Notes: generated by a model from the sequence alone, not told the origin. A stretch of DNA of 64,000 nt from an uncultured Flavobacteriaceae bacterium (GCA_947501845.1 CANMXP010000021.1:27783-91782), one strand, 5' to 3'; positions 9,589 to 21,805 are shown, counted from the first letter of the stretch. Made by a program: numbers and translations.

Positions 9589-11496
9589 ATGAAGAATATT
9601 TGTTATAAAAAGCTTATCTCGTTAAACATTGCTTTGTTTTACTGCATGATATTTATGCATGCCCAAATAAAGAATGCTTCATTTGAAAATAAAATAATTA
9701 AGTCTGAAAGGCAAATTGTAAAAAAACTAAATGGTTGGAAAGTAAGCAAAGGAAATGTAGAATTAATTACTGGCTCAGTATTTTCTGCAGCTAACGGTAA
9801 TCAGGTACTGGATTTAAACGGCAATCAACCTGGAGCCATTCAACAAACAATTAAAGGCTTAAAAAAGAATAGCGATTACACTTTAAAATTCGAATATGCA
9901 GATCAAAAAACCAGAAATCGTGATGAGTCAGGAACTTTGGCTACTGCAGACGTTTTTGTAAATGGTGAAAAAATAACGACACTTCGTAACCTTTCTCATG
10001 CTCCAAACTATATTGGAGGTATTGGTTTTGCATTTAGATCATCAACTAAAGGGGTTGCCTCACTAGAGTTTGTATCTACTACAATTGGAAAAATGGGTTT
10101 AATAATTGATAATCTTCGAATAGAAGAAGGCTTACCATTAGCGCCGTCTGTTAACAATCATTTGGTTAATGGAAGTTTTGAGATGAAAGTAGATAACAAT
10201 GCTAGTAATCCCCATCTTTTTGGTCAACAACTTCCTGGATGGTTGATTATGAGAGAAAACATCGACCTTATTGCTATTGACCATTACGGTACTCCGCACG
10301 GAAAATGGGTTATTGATCTTGGTGGGCATGGCCCAGGAGGCATTGCCCAAACTGTTAGTGATTTAATTCCAAAAACAAATTATAGGTTATCGTTTTTATA
10401 CGCTCGCCATAAATATTGGAATCAAGAAGATTCACTTACTGGCGAGATTTTTCTTAATGATAAATTAGTATTGAGTCTAAGTCGCAATAAACTAGTAAAA
10501 GCACCACGTTGGGAGGAAGTTACTTATGACTTTATAGCACCGCCAAATGGAAAAGTAAAACTTTCTATGTTTTCTACAGCACTCACCGTTGGAGGGGGTA
10601 TTTTATATGACAACATTCGAATTGAAAAAATAAGTGATCTTGTCCCTCCAAAAAAAATACCAGTTCTAATAGTAGATGGTTTTAGCAATCATCATTGGCA
10701 ATTGAATACAACGTATTTGAAGAAAATATTGGAAGCTAGTGGGAAATTTAACGTAACTGTTAGCACCTGTCCTAACCAAATGAAGAATCAATCTGAATGG
10801 GAAAAATGGCGTCCTAATTTCTCAAATTACCCTGTTATCATTCAAACATGTAATAATATTAATAAAGAAGCCAGTCTTCAATGGCCAGATGCAGTAAAAA
10901 TATCATTTGAAAAATATGTTAAAGAAGGTGGTGGTGTGTATATGTACCATGGTGCCACTAATGCTTTTAAAGGCTGGCAGGCCTACAATGACATAATAGG
11001 TTTAGGTTGGCGTAATAAAGATTTTGGTATTGCTATAACCATTGATGAATCTGAAAAGTTAAAGATTATACCTAAAGGAACAGGCGAAAATACAGGGCAT
11101 GGTAAACGTAGAGATGTATTGATTACTAGGTTGGGCAATCACCCAATTCATCTTGGAATGCCAAAAAAGTGGCTAGGAGCAGACATAGAGGTTTATCGTT
11201 ATGGCAGAGGCACTGAACAAAATCTGGAAGTAATCTCGTATGCAAAAGATGAAAAAACTGGTTTAAACTTCCCAATGGAATGGGTTGTTAAGTATGGCAA
11301 AGGGAAAGTTTACTGTTCAACATATGGCCATTTATGGCATAATCAAGAATGGCCTCCTAGCATGCGTTGTGCTGCTTTTCAACAAAGTATGACACGGTCG
11401 TTGCAATGGTTAAGCGGAAATGAGGTAGACAACTACGTTGCATCAGATTTTCCTACTAGCAAAAGCTCTGTATTAAGACCTTCTATTAAAGACTAA
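9589..11496 (+). CDS. Exported ThuA-domain protein with two DUF642-like modules
   Basis: The 635-residue protein begins with a Sec signal peptide ending near MHAQ. Two beta-sandwich modules follow, at about 27-178 and 190-346. Each contains an N-terminal NxSFE, a VxDLxG block, a QTI/QTV segment and a closing IDNLRIEE or YDNIRIEK. These are hallmarks of DUF642-like, carbohydrate-binding-like domains. The C-terminal part (about 356-610) is a ThuA domain, a glutamine-amidotransferase-like fold: PVLIVDGFSNHHW, YVKEGGGVYMYHGATNAF, NHPIHLGMPKKW and YCSTYGHLWH are visible. ThuA proteins are linked genetically to trehalose and keto-sugar metabolism in rhizobia. The pairing here with a DUF1080 fusion and an AraC regulator suggests a part in keto-glycoside turnover in the periplasm. 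That is inference, and no catalytic activity can be assigned from sequence. Confidence 0.8.
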   Translation: MKNICYKKLISLNIALFYCMIFMHAQIKNASFENKIIKSERQIVKKLNGWKVSKGNVELITGSVFSAANGNQVLDLNGNQPGAIQQTIKGLKKNSDYTLKFEYADQKTRNRDESGTLATADVFVNGEKITTLRNLSHAPNYIGGIGFAFRSSTKGVASLEFVSTTIGKMGLIIDNLRIEEGLPLAPSVNNHLVNGSFEMKVDNNASNPHLFGQQLPGWLIMRENIDLIAIDHYGTPHGKWVIDLGGHGPGGIAQTVSDLIPKTNYRLSFLYARHKYWNQEDSLTGEIFLNDKLVLSLSRNKLVKAPRWEEVTYDFIAPPNGKVKLSMFSTALTVGGGILYDNIRIEKISDLVPPKKIPVLIVDGFSNHHWQLNTTYLKKILEASGKFNVTVSTCPNQMKNQSEWEKWRPNFSNYPVIIQTCNNINKEASLQWPDAVKISFEKYVKEGGGVYMYHGATNAFKGWQAYNDIIGLGWRNKDFGIAITIDESEKLKIIPKGTGENTGHGKRRDVLITRLGNHPIHLGMPKKWLGADIEVYRYGRGTEQNLEVISYAKDEKTGLNFPMEWVVKYGKGKVYCSTYGHLWHNQEWPPSMRCAAFQQSMTRSLQWLSGNEVDNYVASDFPTSKSSVLRPSIKD

Positions 11497-11555
11497 CAAA
11501 AACACATATTGAGGATTTTGTAGTATTGTGAAACCCTGTATAATTACTCCATGTC

Positions 11556-13214
11556 CTATTTCTTTTCTAACAAAACGATACTAAACTCGGAATCGATCAA
11601 TACTTTTCCATTTTTAACCTTTACTTTCTGATTTGAATATGCATCGCGAAGCACTTCATTGTTTTTAAACAATGCTGGTACCTCTAGTATTTTTTCTCCC
11701 TTTGGTAAACCTAACCCAACTACCACTAAATCGTTATAATCGTCTTTTAAAAAACGTCTATAAAACACATAGGGTTCTCGGTTTATCATTTGATGAATTC
11801 CTACGCCTATGGCTGGATGATCTGCCCTAAACTTTCCTAGTTTTTGCCAATGCAATAATATTTTTTTTGTTTTTACATCATTTTTAATAGCATCCCAATT
11901 CATAAAAGATCGTAAAGTGGCATCTCCTTCTGTACCTTCAATAATTAAAGGCCGTGCAGACTCGTCTCCATAGTATACTTGAGAAGTTCCTGGTGCGAGC
12001 AATAGCTTTGTTGCGGTATCAAAAGGTTTTTCACGTGACGCATCATAAGGTTTCCCGTCATCGTGTGATGTTAAATAATTTAGGGTACCAAACCCTTTTA
12101 AATCGGTTGTTAAGAAATTTGAATAACTACTAAATAGTTTTTCATAATCTTGTTGAGCAGCATTCCATTTAAACTGAAAATTAATTAGACTTTGAAATGC
12201 ATTATTAAAATAATTAACTTTTTTATCTCCAAAATCATAGTATTGCCCTGTGTTTATTCCATAATTATAAATTTCTCCAACTAAATAAAAGTTATTATCA
12301 TCCAATACTTTATCGGGATTATTTTTTTTCCATTCAGCAAAGGCATAATCACACTCGGCCTTAAATTCTTGCCACACATATTCTTCGGTATGTTTTACAG
12401 TATCGCAACGGTAGCCATCAATTCCAAATTCGGTAATATAATCGGTTAACCATTTTATAATATAAAACCTAGGTGCCCTAGGATATCCTGTTCTATTAAA
12501 AAAATCATTTAATTCGGCTACTTCTTGCTCATAACGTCCCTCTTTTTTCCATTTTTCTATAAGTTGAGCTGGTAAGTCAACAGATTCATTGACTTCTGTT
12601 TTTATATCTGGCAGGTTATCAACAAGTGTACAAGTTATGGTAGCATCATATGCTTTATAGTTACATTTAGGATGTGTTCTAACCCAATTTTTAGGCCAAA
12701 CAGGATCTTTATCTGTAATAGGCCCTGTATGATTGATTACGGCATCCAATACAATTCTAATACCTTTTTTATGTGCTGCGTCAACTAATTCGTGCAGATC
12801 TTCTTTGATACCAAAATTGGGGTCTAAAGCAGTCCAATCATTAGCCCAATACCCATGAAAACCATAGGTTAATCCAGTTCCTTCATCTGTGCCCCCATGG
12901 ATTTGTTCAACAATTGGTGTCAACCAAATAGCATTGATACCTAAATTAGTAAAATACCCTGCTTTAATTTTTTGAGTTATTCCCTTTATATCACCTCCTT
13001 TAAAACCACGAAGCTTACCTGTTTTTGCTGTTCTATTAAAATTAATATCATTAGAAAAATCTGCATTATTAAAACGATCTGTAAGTAAAAAATATAGATT
13101 CGCGGCTTCCCATATAAATGGTGTTTCTTCGTTTGTTTTAGCCGTTTTATTTTTTTGTATGCCACACGAATTAAGACATACTAAACAGTATAGTATTAAT
13201 AAAAAGCATCTCAT
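11556..13214 (-). CDS. GH13 alpha-amylase-family lipoprotein
   Basis: This 552-residue GH13 hydrolase carries a lipoprotein signal (CLVCLNSC). All four family regions are present: LDAVINH (Asp157, His162), DGYRCDTVKH with nucleophile Asp271, LVGEIYN with acid/base Glu314, and TSHDD with transition-state stabiliser Asp385. The AIWLTP and YGFHGYWANDW stretches are typical of outer-membrane or periplasmic amylases in Bacteroidota. It should cut alpha-1,4 links in starch or maltodextrin. It is the last gene of the minus-strand maltose operon. Its ATG abuts the stop of the preceding GH13 gene with no bases between (TAAATG), suggesting coupled translation. A SusG-like role is possible, but subfamily and cell side are not settled by the sequence. 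Confidence 0.92.
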   Translation of the reverse strand: MRCFLLILYCLVCLNSCGIQKNKTAKTNEETPFIWEAANLYFLLTDRFNNADFSNDINFNRTAKTGKLRGFKGGDIKGITQKIKAGYFTNLGINAIWLTPIVEQIHGGTDEGTGLTYGFHGYWANDWTALDPNFGIKEDLHELVDAAHKKGIRIVLDAVINHTGPITDKDPVWPKNWVRTHPKCNYKAYDATITCTLVDNLPDIKTEVNESVDLPAQLIEKWKKEGRYEQEVAELNDFFNRTGYPRAPRFYIIKWLTDYITEFGIDGYRCDTVKHTEEYVWQEFKAECDYAFAEWKKNNPDKVLDDNNFYLVGEIYNYGINTGQYYDFGDKKVNYFNNAFQSLINFQFKWNAAQQDYEKLFSSYSNFLTTDLKGFGTLNYLTSHDDGKPYDASREKPFDTATKLLLAPGTSQVYYGDESARPLIIEGTEGDATLRSFMNWDAIKNDVKTKKILLHWQKLGKFRADHPAIGVGIHQMINREPYVFYRRFLKDDYNDLVVVGLGLPKGEKILEVPALFKNNEVLRDAYSNQKVKVKNGKVLIDSEFSIVLLEKK

Positions 13215-14675
13215 TTATAAATCAATTAAAATTTTATAGGCCCATGAGGCTAATGTTACACCTTCGTTATTAAAAAGAATATCTTTATTAGCCATATAAT
13301 CTAAAAAAATGCCTTCATCAGTCATTTTAAAAGTTTGTGGCTCACTAGAAAAATTAGCTATAAAGATTATTTTTTTACCATCTTTACTTCTAATATATTT
13401 TAAAACATTTTCATTATCTGTTTCAAAAATAAGGTAAGAGGCACTTTGTTTGCCTCCATTTAAAGCTACATTTTTATTTTTAAGCGCTCCCAGTTTTTCT
13501 AACACATTCCACATATTGCCTTTCTCTTTTGGAATGGAATCTTTTTCGAAAAATTTTAAACGGTGATTTAAATTATATTCCTGTCCAGAATAAATTAATG
13601 GCATACCAGGAATTATATAACTAAACACCGTCATAAGCTCCGAGGCATCTCCCATACGCTCTTGTATGGTACCATTCCATGAATTCTCATCGTGGTTTGT
13701 CACAAAATTCATAAGAATATCATCTTTTTCATAATCTGATACTACTTTTGTTGCATAGGTATCCCAATCTTTTAAAGACTTTTCTTCTTTAGCCATATCA
13801 TTTAATAAATGATGCCCATCCCAGGCATAAGCCATATCAAATAAATTAGCTTTTAAGAGCTCTGGCTCCCAAGCTTCTGCCAACATAAAAATATCTTTTT
13901 TCGAACGTAATTGAGGAATAGCCTCTTGCCAAAAATCTATTGGCACAGAACCTGCTACATCACATCTAAATCCATCGATGCCTTCTTCTGTAATCCAATA
14001 ACTCATATCGGCAATCATAGTTTTACGCATCTCTTTGTTATCATAATTTAAATCGGCAACATCTGTCCAATCTGTTTCTTCAGGGTGTATAATATCCCCT
14101 TGGTCATTATGAGTATAATAATCCTGATGACTTTTTAACCACTCATGATCCCAACCTGTATGGTTAGCTACCCAATCCAGAATGACATACATACCATTTT
14201 TATGAGCTTCATTTACTAAGGCTCTAAAATCTGAAATAGTACCGAACTCTGGGTTTATTTTTGTAAAATCTGAAATCGCATAGTAACTACCTAGCATTTT
14301 TTTCCTTTTTGCTTCATCTTTAATTAAGCTTGCAAATTCACCTCCTGTAGCTTTTCGCTTGGTTTGCGATATTGGAAATACGGGCATGAGCCAAATAATT
14401 TTTACTCCTAATTGCTTTAATTCTGGAATATCTTTGGTAAATGCATTAAAAGTCCCTTCTGATGAATATTGACGAATATTAGCTTCGTAAATAATTCCTT
14501 GTTCTAAAATAGCATCATTAATTGGTTCTATTTCAACTAAAGTTGCTACTTCCTCCTCTTCATTGGTTGATTCTACTTTAGCATCTTCAGTCTTTGATTC
14601 TGGGGACAATGTTTTTTCATTTTTACAAGAAAAAATAAACATTAACAATGCTACTACGATTATTAGCTTTTTCAT
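13215..14675 (-). CDS. GH13 alpha-amylase-family lipoprotein
   Basis: This 486-residue GH13 enzyme has a lipoprotein signal (VALLMFIFSC) and a Glu-rich linker (about 30-50) before the catalytic barrel. The family regions are LDWVANHTG (Asp167, His172), DGFRCDVAG with nucleophile Asp239, LAEAWEP with acid/base Glu267, and TNHDENSW with Asp329. The protein is shorter than its two GH13 neighbours and lacks added binding domains. The C-terminal part (LIFETDNENVLKYIRSKDG onward) is the usual small beta domain. It probably acts on maltooligosaccharides in the periplasm. It lies three bases after the cyclomaltodextrinase-like gene and directly before the next GH13 gene. The three are clearly diverged from one another, so they are not recent copies. 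Confidence 0.92.
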   Translation of the reverse strand: MKKLIIVVALLMFIFSCKNEKTLSPESKTEDAKVESTNEEEEVATLVEIEPINDAILEQGIIYEANIRQYSSEGTFNAFTKDIPELKQLGVKIIWLMPVFPISQTKRKATGGEFASLIKDEAKRKKMLGSYYAISDFTKINPEFGTISDFRALVNEAHKNGMYVILDWVANHTGWDHEWLKSHQDYYTHNDQGDIIHPEETDWTDVADLNYDNKEMRKTMIADMSYWITEEGIDGFRCDVAGSVPIDFWQEAIPQLRSKKDIFMLAEAWEPELLKANLFDMAYAWDGHHLLNDMAKEEKSLKDWDTYATKVVSDYEKDDILMNFVTNHDENSWNGTIQERMGDASELMTVFSYIIPGMPLIYSGQEYNLNHRLKFFEKDSIPKEKGNMWNVLEKLGALKNKNVALNGGKQSASYLIFETDNENVLKYIRSKDGKKIIFIANFSSEPQTFKMTDEGIFLDYMANKDILFNNEGVTLASWAYKILIDL

Positions 14676-14678
14676 TTT

Positions 14679-16658
14679 TTACAATTTGGTAGTTAAAATA
14701 ATGCTTCCTTTGTTTTCCAGCTTCAAATTATCATGCCATGTTACAGTTTCCCCTGAAATAATATTTTTAAGTGATTTTCCTTGTAAATTAATCTCTTCGA
14801 ATCTGGTCAAGTCTAAATCAACTGCCTCTTCATTCTTATTCAGAATATGAACAACAGTTTCATTTTCTGTCATCCTAAATAATACATAAACACTATTTTT
14901 AGGCGAAAAATGAACTGTTTTCCCTTCATGAATTGCCTTACTGGATTTTCTAAAATTCAAAAGTGTTTTTAGATATGATTGTATCTCGTTTTGGGTTTTT
15001 GTTAAACCAACACCTGTAAATGCATTAACTGTATCAGCTTCCCAACCACCAGGAAAATCTGTTCGTATTAAACCGTGATCTCCAGGTTTTTCAAAATCGT
15101 CCATCACTATTTCTGTACCATAATATATTTGTACAATCCTAGGCAGCGTAAGCAAATAACTTAGTGCTATTTTTGTATTAACAATATCGCCTTTTAATTG
15201 TGTAAAAATGCGACTCATATCATGATTGTCTGGAAAAATCATAATATCTTTTGGTTTCACATAATGAAAATCGTTAGCTAATCCTTCATACATTTTCACT
15301 AAGCCTTTATCCCAAGATTCGGTTTCATTTAAAGCTTGTACAATGATATGTTGCATGGCAAAATCCATAGGCGATTTTAAATTAGAATCGTAACCATCTT
15401 TATTATTTGCACCATCTTGCCAATAACCAATAAGCAATGGGTTATAGCTCCATTCTTCGCCAACGATACTAAAATTTGGATATTCGTTCATTATAGCTCC
15501 TGCCCAGTTACTCATAAAATCTTTATCGGGATACGGATATGTATCTTGTCGAATACCTCCCAACTCAACAGTTTCTATCCACCAAATACTATTTTGAATA
15601 ATGTACTGAGCCATAAATGGATTGCGTTGATTTAAATCTGGCATTCCAGATACAAACCAACCATTTACCATACCTTCTTTATCTTTTTCTGATGCATATA
15701 GATCTTGATTAGAGGTACGTCTATGATTAGAGCTTATGGTCTTTTCATTTGTCCAAGAGTCACTATGTGCTTCATAAACTTCTTGATAATTTACCCAATC
15801 TTTAAATGGCAAATCCTTCATCCACCAATGCTCTAAGCCACAATGATTTGCTACTTGATCCATGACTAGCTTCATACCTTTTTCTGCCATTTTAGCGGCT
15901 AAAGTTTTGTATTCATCTAGCGTTCCAAAACGTGGATCTATTTCGTATAGATCTGTAATAGCATAACCGTGGTAGGAACCACGAGGCATATTGTTGGTTA
16001 AAAGCGGACACGACCAAACTGCTGTAAAGCCTAAATCTTCAATATAATCTAAATGGTTTGTTATACCTGTTATATCTCCGCCATGTCTGGCATATCCATC
16101 TTTTCTGTTGATCGTTTTTTCATTTAAATTTTTGAACGTATCATTACCTGGATTTCCATTTGCAAAACGGTCTGGAGTAATTAAGTATATGGCATCAGAA
16201 CTGTTAAAACCCATGTAGTCTTCTGCTGGTTTCTCTCTTGCTTTTAACTCATATGTATGTACTAAATCCTTTTCTCCTTCTTTTTTAAAAACAATATTAA
16301 ATTTACCTGCTTTTGTAATTTCAGAAATATTTAAATCTATAAAGAGGTAATTAGGACTATCGGCTTGGTGTACTTTTTTTATGGAAACGCCTTGATAGCT
16401 GATTTCGGGAGTTCTTTTTGAAATATTGGGATGATGTACCAAAAGCTGCAAGGTTTTTGATTTAAAACCTACCCACCAATTCATGGGTTCAACACGACGA
16501 ATATCTTTTTTATTAATTGTTAAAGGGGCTTTATTTACTATTTCTTGCTCAATCTTATTTTGGTTTTCACAAGATAAATTTAAAGCAAATACACACAGTA
16601 ACCCCATCAAAAGTGATGGCTTTACATTTTTTCGTTTTTTTAGGTTACATCCCTTCAT
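14679..16658 (-). CDS. GH13 cyclomaltodextrinase/neopullulanase-like lipoprotein (SusA-like)
   Basis: From the ATG at 16658 this is a 659-residue lipoprotein (signal ending FALNLSC). A longer frame starts at a GTG at 16700 but overlaps the preceding gene and adds no signal, so I reject it. An N-terminal beta domain (about 45-145, WWVGFKSKTLQLLVHHP) resembles the N-terminal domain of Bacteroidota cyclomaltodextrinases. The GH13 barrel follows: MDQVANHCG (Asp267), GGIRQDTYPY with nucleophile Asp372, IVGEEWS with acid Glu401, and PDNHDMSR with Asp480. These signatures fit SusA-type neopullulanases that open cyclodextrins and cut maltodextrins in the periplasm. It starts seven bases after the GH97 gene in the operon. 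Confidence 0.9.
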   Translation of the reverse strand: MKGCNLKKRKNVKPSLLMGLLCVFALNLSCENQNKIEQEIVNKAPLTINKKDIRRVEPMNWWVGFKSKTLQLLVHHPNISKRTPEISYQGVSIKKVHQADSPNYLFIDLNISEITKAGKFNIVFKKEGEKDLVHTYELKAREKPAEDYMGFNSSDAIYLITPDRFANGNPGNDTFKNLNEKTINRKDGYARHGGDITGITNHLDYIEDLGFTAVWSCPLLTNNMPRGSYHGYAITDLYEIDPRFGTLDEYKTLAAKMAEKGMKLVMDQVANHCGLEHWWMKDLPFKDWVNYQEVYEAHSDSWTNEKTISSNHRRTSNQDLYASEKDKEGMVNGWFVSGMPDLNQRNPFMAQYIIQNSIWWIETVELGGIRQDTYPYPDKDFMSNWAGAIMNEYPNFSIVGEEWSYNPLLIGYWQDGANNKDGYDSNLKSPMDFAMQHIIVQALNETESWDKGLVKMYEGLANDFHYVKPKDIMIFPDNHDMSRIFTQLKGDIVNTKIALSYLLTLPRIVQIYYGTEIVMDDFEKPGDHGLIRTDFPGGWEADTVNAFTGVGLTKTQNEIQSYLKTLLNFRKSSKAIHEGKTVHFSPKNSVYVLFRMTENETVVHILNKNEEAVDLDLTRFEEINLQGKSLKNIISGETVTWHDNLKLENKGSIILTTKL

Positions 16659-16665
16659 AATATTT

Positions 16666-18801
<2,136 letters not shown>

Positions 18802-18827
18802 TTATAAATACACCTTATGTTGTTCAA

Positions 18828-21137
18828 TTAACTTATTGCTTTTAGTACATTGTTTTCTAATAGCAAAGGTTTGTTATTGAACAAAATTTCAAGGGCATTA
18901 CCACTCAACATTTCAAAACAAGTCTGCTTTTGGGTAACGTTAACTTTTATGATATGATTTCTAAAATTTATTTTAAACGAGTATTCGTTCCACTGTTCAG
19001 GAATTTTTGGAGCAAATAATAATTTTCCATCCTTAATGCGCATGCCTCCAAAGCCTTCAACAATACTCATCCAAGTACCTGCCATTGAAGTAATATGCAA
19101 CCCTTCATGTACCTCATGATTATAATCATCTAAATCTAAACGTGAAGTCTGTAAATAAAACGTATATGCTTGTTCCATTCTATCCAATTTGGCTGCTTGG
19201 ATACTATGCACACAAGGTGATAGCGAACTTTCATGAACTGTAAATGGCTCATAAAAATCGAAATGACGTTCCAGATCTTCTTTTGAAAATTTATCTTCGA
19301 AAAAGTAGAACCCTTGTAGAACATCTGCCTGTTTTATATATGGGGAGCGCAAGATTTTATCCCAGGACCATTTTTGATTTATAGGCCTTTGCGACTTATC
19401 TAAATCTTCAACAGTAATTAATTCTTTATCTAAAAATCCGTCTTGCTGTAGGTAAATTTGGTGCGTTTCTGAATAAGGGAAATACATATGATCTGCAACA
19501 GATTTCCACGCTTTCAATTCTGTTTTAGATAATTTAACCTTATTTATTATTCTTGTAAAATCTTCAGGGAATTCTGTTTCAATTTTATCAATATTTTCTA
19601 TAGTATAATTAATACACCATTGTGCTAAATAGTTAGTATACCAGTTGTTATTTATATTATTCTCATATTCATTTGGTCCAGTAACACCTAAGATAACGTA
19701 TTTGTTTTTATCTTCAGAGAATGTAGCACGTTGCTGCCAAAAACGAGCTATTGCAATTAAAACTTCTAATCCTTTTTCTTTTATATAACTGTAATCTCCT
19801 GTATAGCGATAGTAATTATAAATAGCAAATGAGATGGCCCCATTACGATGAATTTCTTCAAATGTAATTTCCCACTCATTATGACATTCTTCTCCATTCA
19901 TGGTTACCATTGGGAATAGTGCTGCACCGTTATTAAATCCTAATTTCTCAGCATTCTCAATAGCTTTTTCTAAATGGTTATGTCTATATTTTAAAAGACT
20001 TCTGGCTACTTTTTCGTCTTTTGTTGCCATATAAAAAGGAATACAATAGGCTTCTGTATCCCAATAGGTACTCCCCCCATATTTTTCGCCTGTAAAACCT
20101 TTCGGTCCAATGTTTAATCTGGAATCTTTACCTAAATAAGTCTGATTTAATTGAAAAATATTGAAACGAATACCTTGTTGCGCCTTAACATCTCCCCGTA
20201 TAGTAATATCTGCTCGCTCCCATATGGCCGACCAGGCTTGTTTCTGTTTTTTCAAAAGCTCATTAAATCCTATTTCTACAGCTTTTTTCAGTACTTCTTT
20301 TGCTCTTAAAACTAATTGAGATTTATCATAATTTCTATCAACGACATAGCCTCCATATTTATATATTGTATAAGCTTCCCCTTGCTTGACTTGATGTTGG
20401 TAACTAAAAGATGCATAGTTTGCTGCGGCTTTTATGCTAGGCTCTATTAATACAGGTTCATTATTTATAAAGACTTTAGACTCCATGAACGTACAGGTAT
20501 AAAAATCTGTTTTCATGGTTTTAGCTTTAATAAATGCTTGGTTATTTTCATAACTAACTTTTACAGTATCCCAAAACTTATCATCCCAGTTAGTATCTTT
20601 ATTGGTAATACCACTATCTAAATATGGATGAAAAACAATTTCTGCATCATTGTTTATAGGTGTAACACTATAATGAATAGCTCCTAATTCATCTGAGTCT
20701 AAGCTTAAAAAACGTTTTGCTTCAACTTGAATTTCAATATTATTACTTAGTGTTGCTTTAAAACTTCTAGACAGCCACCCTTCTTGCATATTGAGTTCTC
20801 TCCTAAAATCGGTCACTTTTTTACAAGCAAATAAATCAAGCTGTTCCCCATCTATAGAAACATTAATCCCTATCCAATTTGGAGCATTTAGTACTTTGGC
20901 AAAGTATTCTGGGTAGCCATTTTTCCACCAACCAACTCTTGTTTTGTCTGGATAATATACGCCAGCAATATAACTTCCTTGAAATGTAGAGCCAGAATAA
21001 TGCTCTTCAAAATTGGCGCGTTGTCCCATGGCTCCATTTCCAATACTAAATAAACTTTCTGAAGATTCCACTCGGTTTGCATCAAACCCTTCTTCTATGA
21101 TAGACCAATTATCTGGTTTTATATAATCTTGATTCAT
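18828..21137 (-). CDS. GH65 maltose phosphorylase
   Basis: This 769-residue protein has no signal peptide and should work in the cytoplasm. It splits maltose with phosphate into glucose and beta-glucose 1-phosphate. Visible GH65 signatures are GNGAMGQRANFEE near the N terminus, GGSTYWDTEAYCIPFY (about 354-369), HNEWEITFEEIHRNGAI (about 419-435) and GVTGPNEYENN. Glu490 in that last motif corresponds to the general acid Glu487 of Lactobacillus brevis maltose phosphorylase. The length matches known maltose phosphorylases. Specificity for maltose rather than trehalose or kojibiose is supported by the beta-phosphoglucomutase gene and the starch genes around it. Its ATG overlaps the stop of the pgmB gene by one base (TAATG). 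Confidence 0.92.
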   Translation of the reverse strand: MNQDYIKPDNWSIIEEGFDANRVESSESLFSIGNGAMGQRANFEEHYSGSTFQGSYIAGVYYPDKTRVGWWKNGYPEYFAKVLNAPNWIGINVSIDGEQLDLFACKKVTDFRRELNMQEGWLSRSFKATLSNNIEIQVEAKRFLSLDSDELGAIHYSVTPINNDAEIVFHPYLDSGITNKDTNWDDKFWDTVKVSYENNQAFIKAKTMKTDFYTCTFMESKVFINNEPVLIEPSIKAAANYASFSYQHQVKQGEAYTIYKYGGYVVDRNYDKSQLVLRAKEVLKKAVEIGFNELLKKQKQAWSAIWERADITIRGDVKAQQGIRFNIFQLNQTYLGKDSRLNIGPKGFTGEKYGGSTYWDTEAYCIPFYMATKDEKVARSLLKYRHNHLEKAIENAEKLGFNNGAALFPMVTMNGEECHNEWEITFEEIHRNGAISFAIYNYYRYTGDYSYIKEKGLEVLIAIARFWQQRATFSEDKNKYVILGVTGPNEYENNINNNWYTNYLAQWCINYTIENIDKIETEFPEDFTRIINKVKLSKTELKAWKSVADHMYFPYSETHQIYLQQDGFLDKELITVEDLDKSQRPINQKWSWDKILRSPYIKQADVLQGFYFFEDKFSKEDLERHFDFYEPFTVHESSLSPCVHSIQAAKLDRMEQAYTFYLQTSRLDLDDYNHEVHEGLHITSMAGTWMSIVEGFGGMRIKDGKLLFAPKIPEQWNEYSFKINFRNHIIKVNVTQKQTCFEMLSGNALEILFNNKPLLLENNVLKAIS

Positions 21138-21805
21138 TATTTTTTAATCTTTTGCTGAGTTAACCTTGAAAAAAAATCATAAGGCATCTCAGTTAAATTG
21201 TTAAAATTGAAATCGGCTTCACTGAGTGTATTTTTATCTCCAATGCCCACCGAAATCATGTTTGCTTTATTCGCTGCCTCTATACCTGCTATAGCATCTT
21301 CAAAAACAATACAGTTTTCTGGTTTTAGATTAAGTTTTTTGGCTCCAATTAAAAAGACCTCTGGATCTGGCTTTGCTTTTGATACACTATTGCCATCAAC
21401 AATGCCTGCAAACCTTTCCAACAATCCCACTTGTTTTAAAATTAGTGGTGCATTTTTACTAGCAGATCCCAATGCATACCTAATACTCTGACTATCTAGT
21501 TCATTAAGAAGATCATGGACTCCTGGTAGGATTTCGTCAACATTCATTTTTCTTATGTACTCCAGATAATCCTCATTTTTACTTATTAAAGCACTTTGCT
21601 TGCTTTCATCGGTCAATGTTACATTGCCAATATTTAATAGTATTTCTAAAGAACGTACACGACTAACACCTTTAAGCAATTCGTTATGCGCTTCTGTAAA
21701 TTCAATATGTAAATCGTTAGCAAGGTTTTTCCATGCTAGAAAATGATACTTTGCAGTATCTACAATAACCCCGTCAAGGTCGAATATAACTCCTATTGTA
21801 CTCAT
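21137..21805 (-). CDS. pgmB: Beta-phosphoglucomutase
   Basis: This 222-residue HAD-superfamily enzyme converts beta-glucose 1-phosphate, the product of the GH65 phosphorylase, into glucose 6-phosphate. The HAD motif FDLDGVIVDT supplies the phosphorylated Asp9 and the acid/base Asp11. GSASKNA holds the motif II/III residues, and VFEDAIAGIEAA is the acidic magnesium-binding motif IV. The cap segment YHFLAWKNLA after motif I is typical of beta-phosphoglucomutase. The size is the usual one for the family. It overlaps the GH65 gene by one base and follows the MFS gene by seven, so the trio is one transcription and translation unit for cytoplasmic maltose use. Confidence 0.93.
   Translation of the reverse strand: MSTIGVIFDLDGVIVDTAKYHFLAWKNLANDLHIEFTEAHNELLKGVSRVRSLEILLNIGNVTLTDESKQSALISKNEDYLEYIRKMNVDEILPGVHDLLNELDSQSIRYALGSASKNAPLILKQVGLLERFAGIVDGNSVSKAKPDPEVFLIGAKKLNLKPENCIVFEDAIAGIEAANKANMISVGIGDKNTLSEADFNFNNLTEMPYDFFSRLTQQKIKK

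Noticed and set aside
11556..16658. Three adjacent GH13 genes as a recent duplication or broken gene
   Set aside because: Each has its own signal, intact catalytic residues and a different layout, so they are old, separate enzymes.
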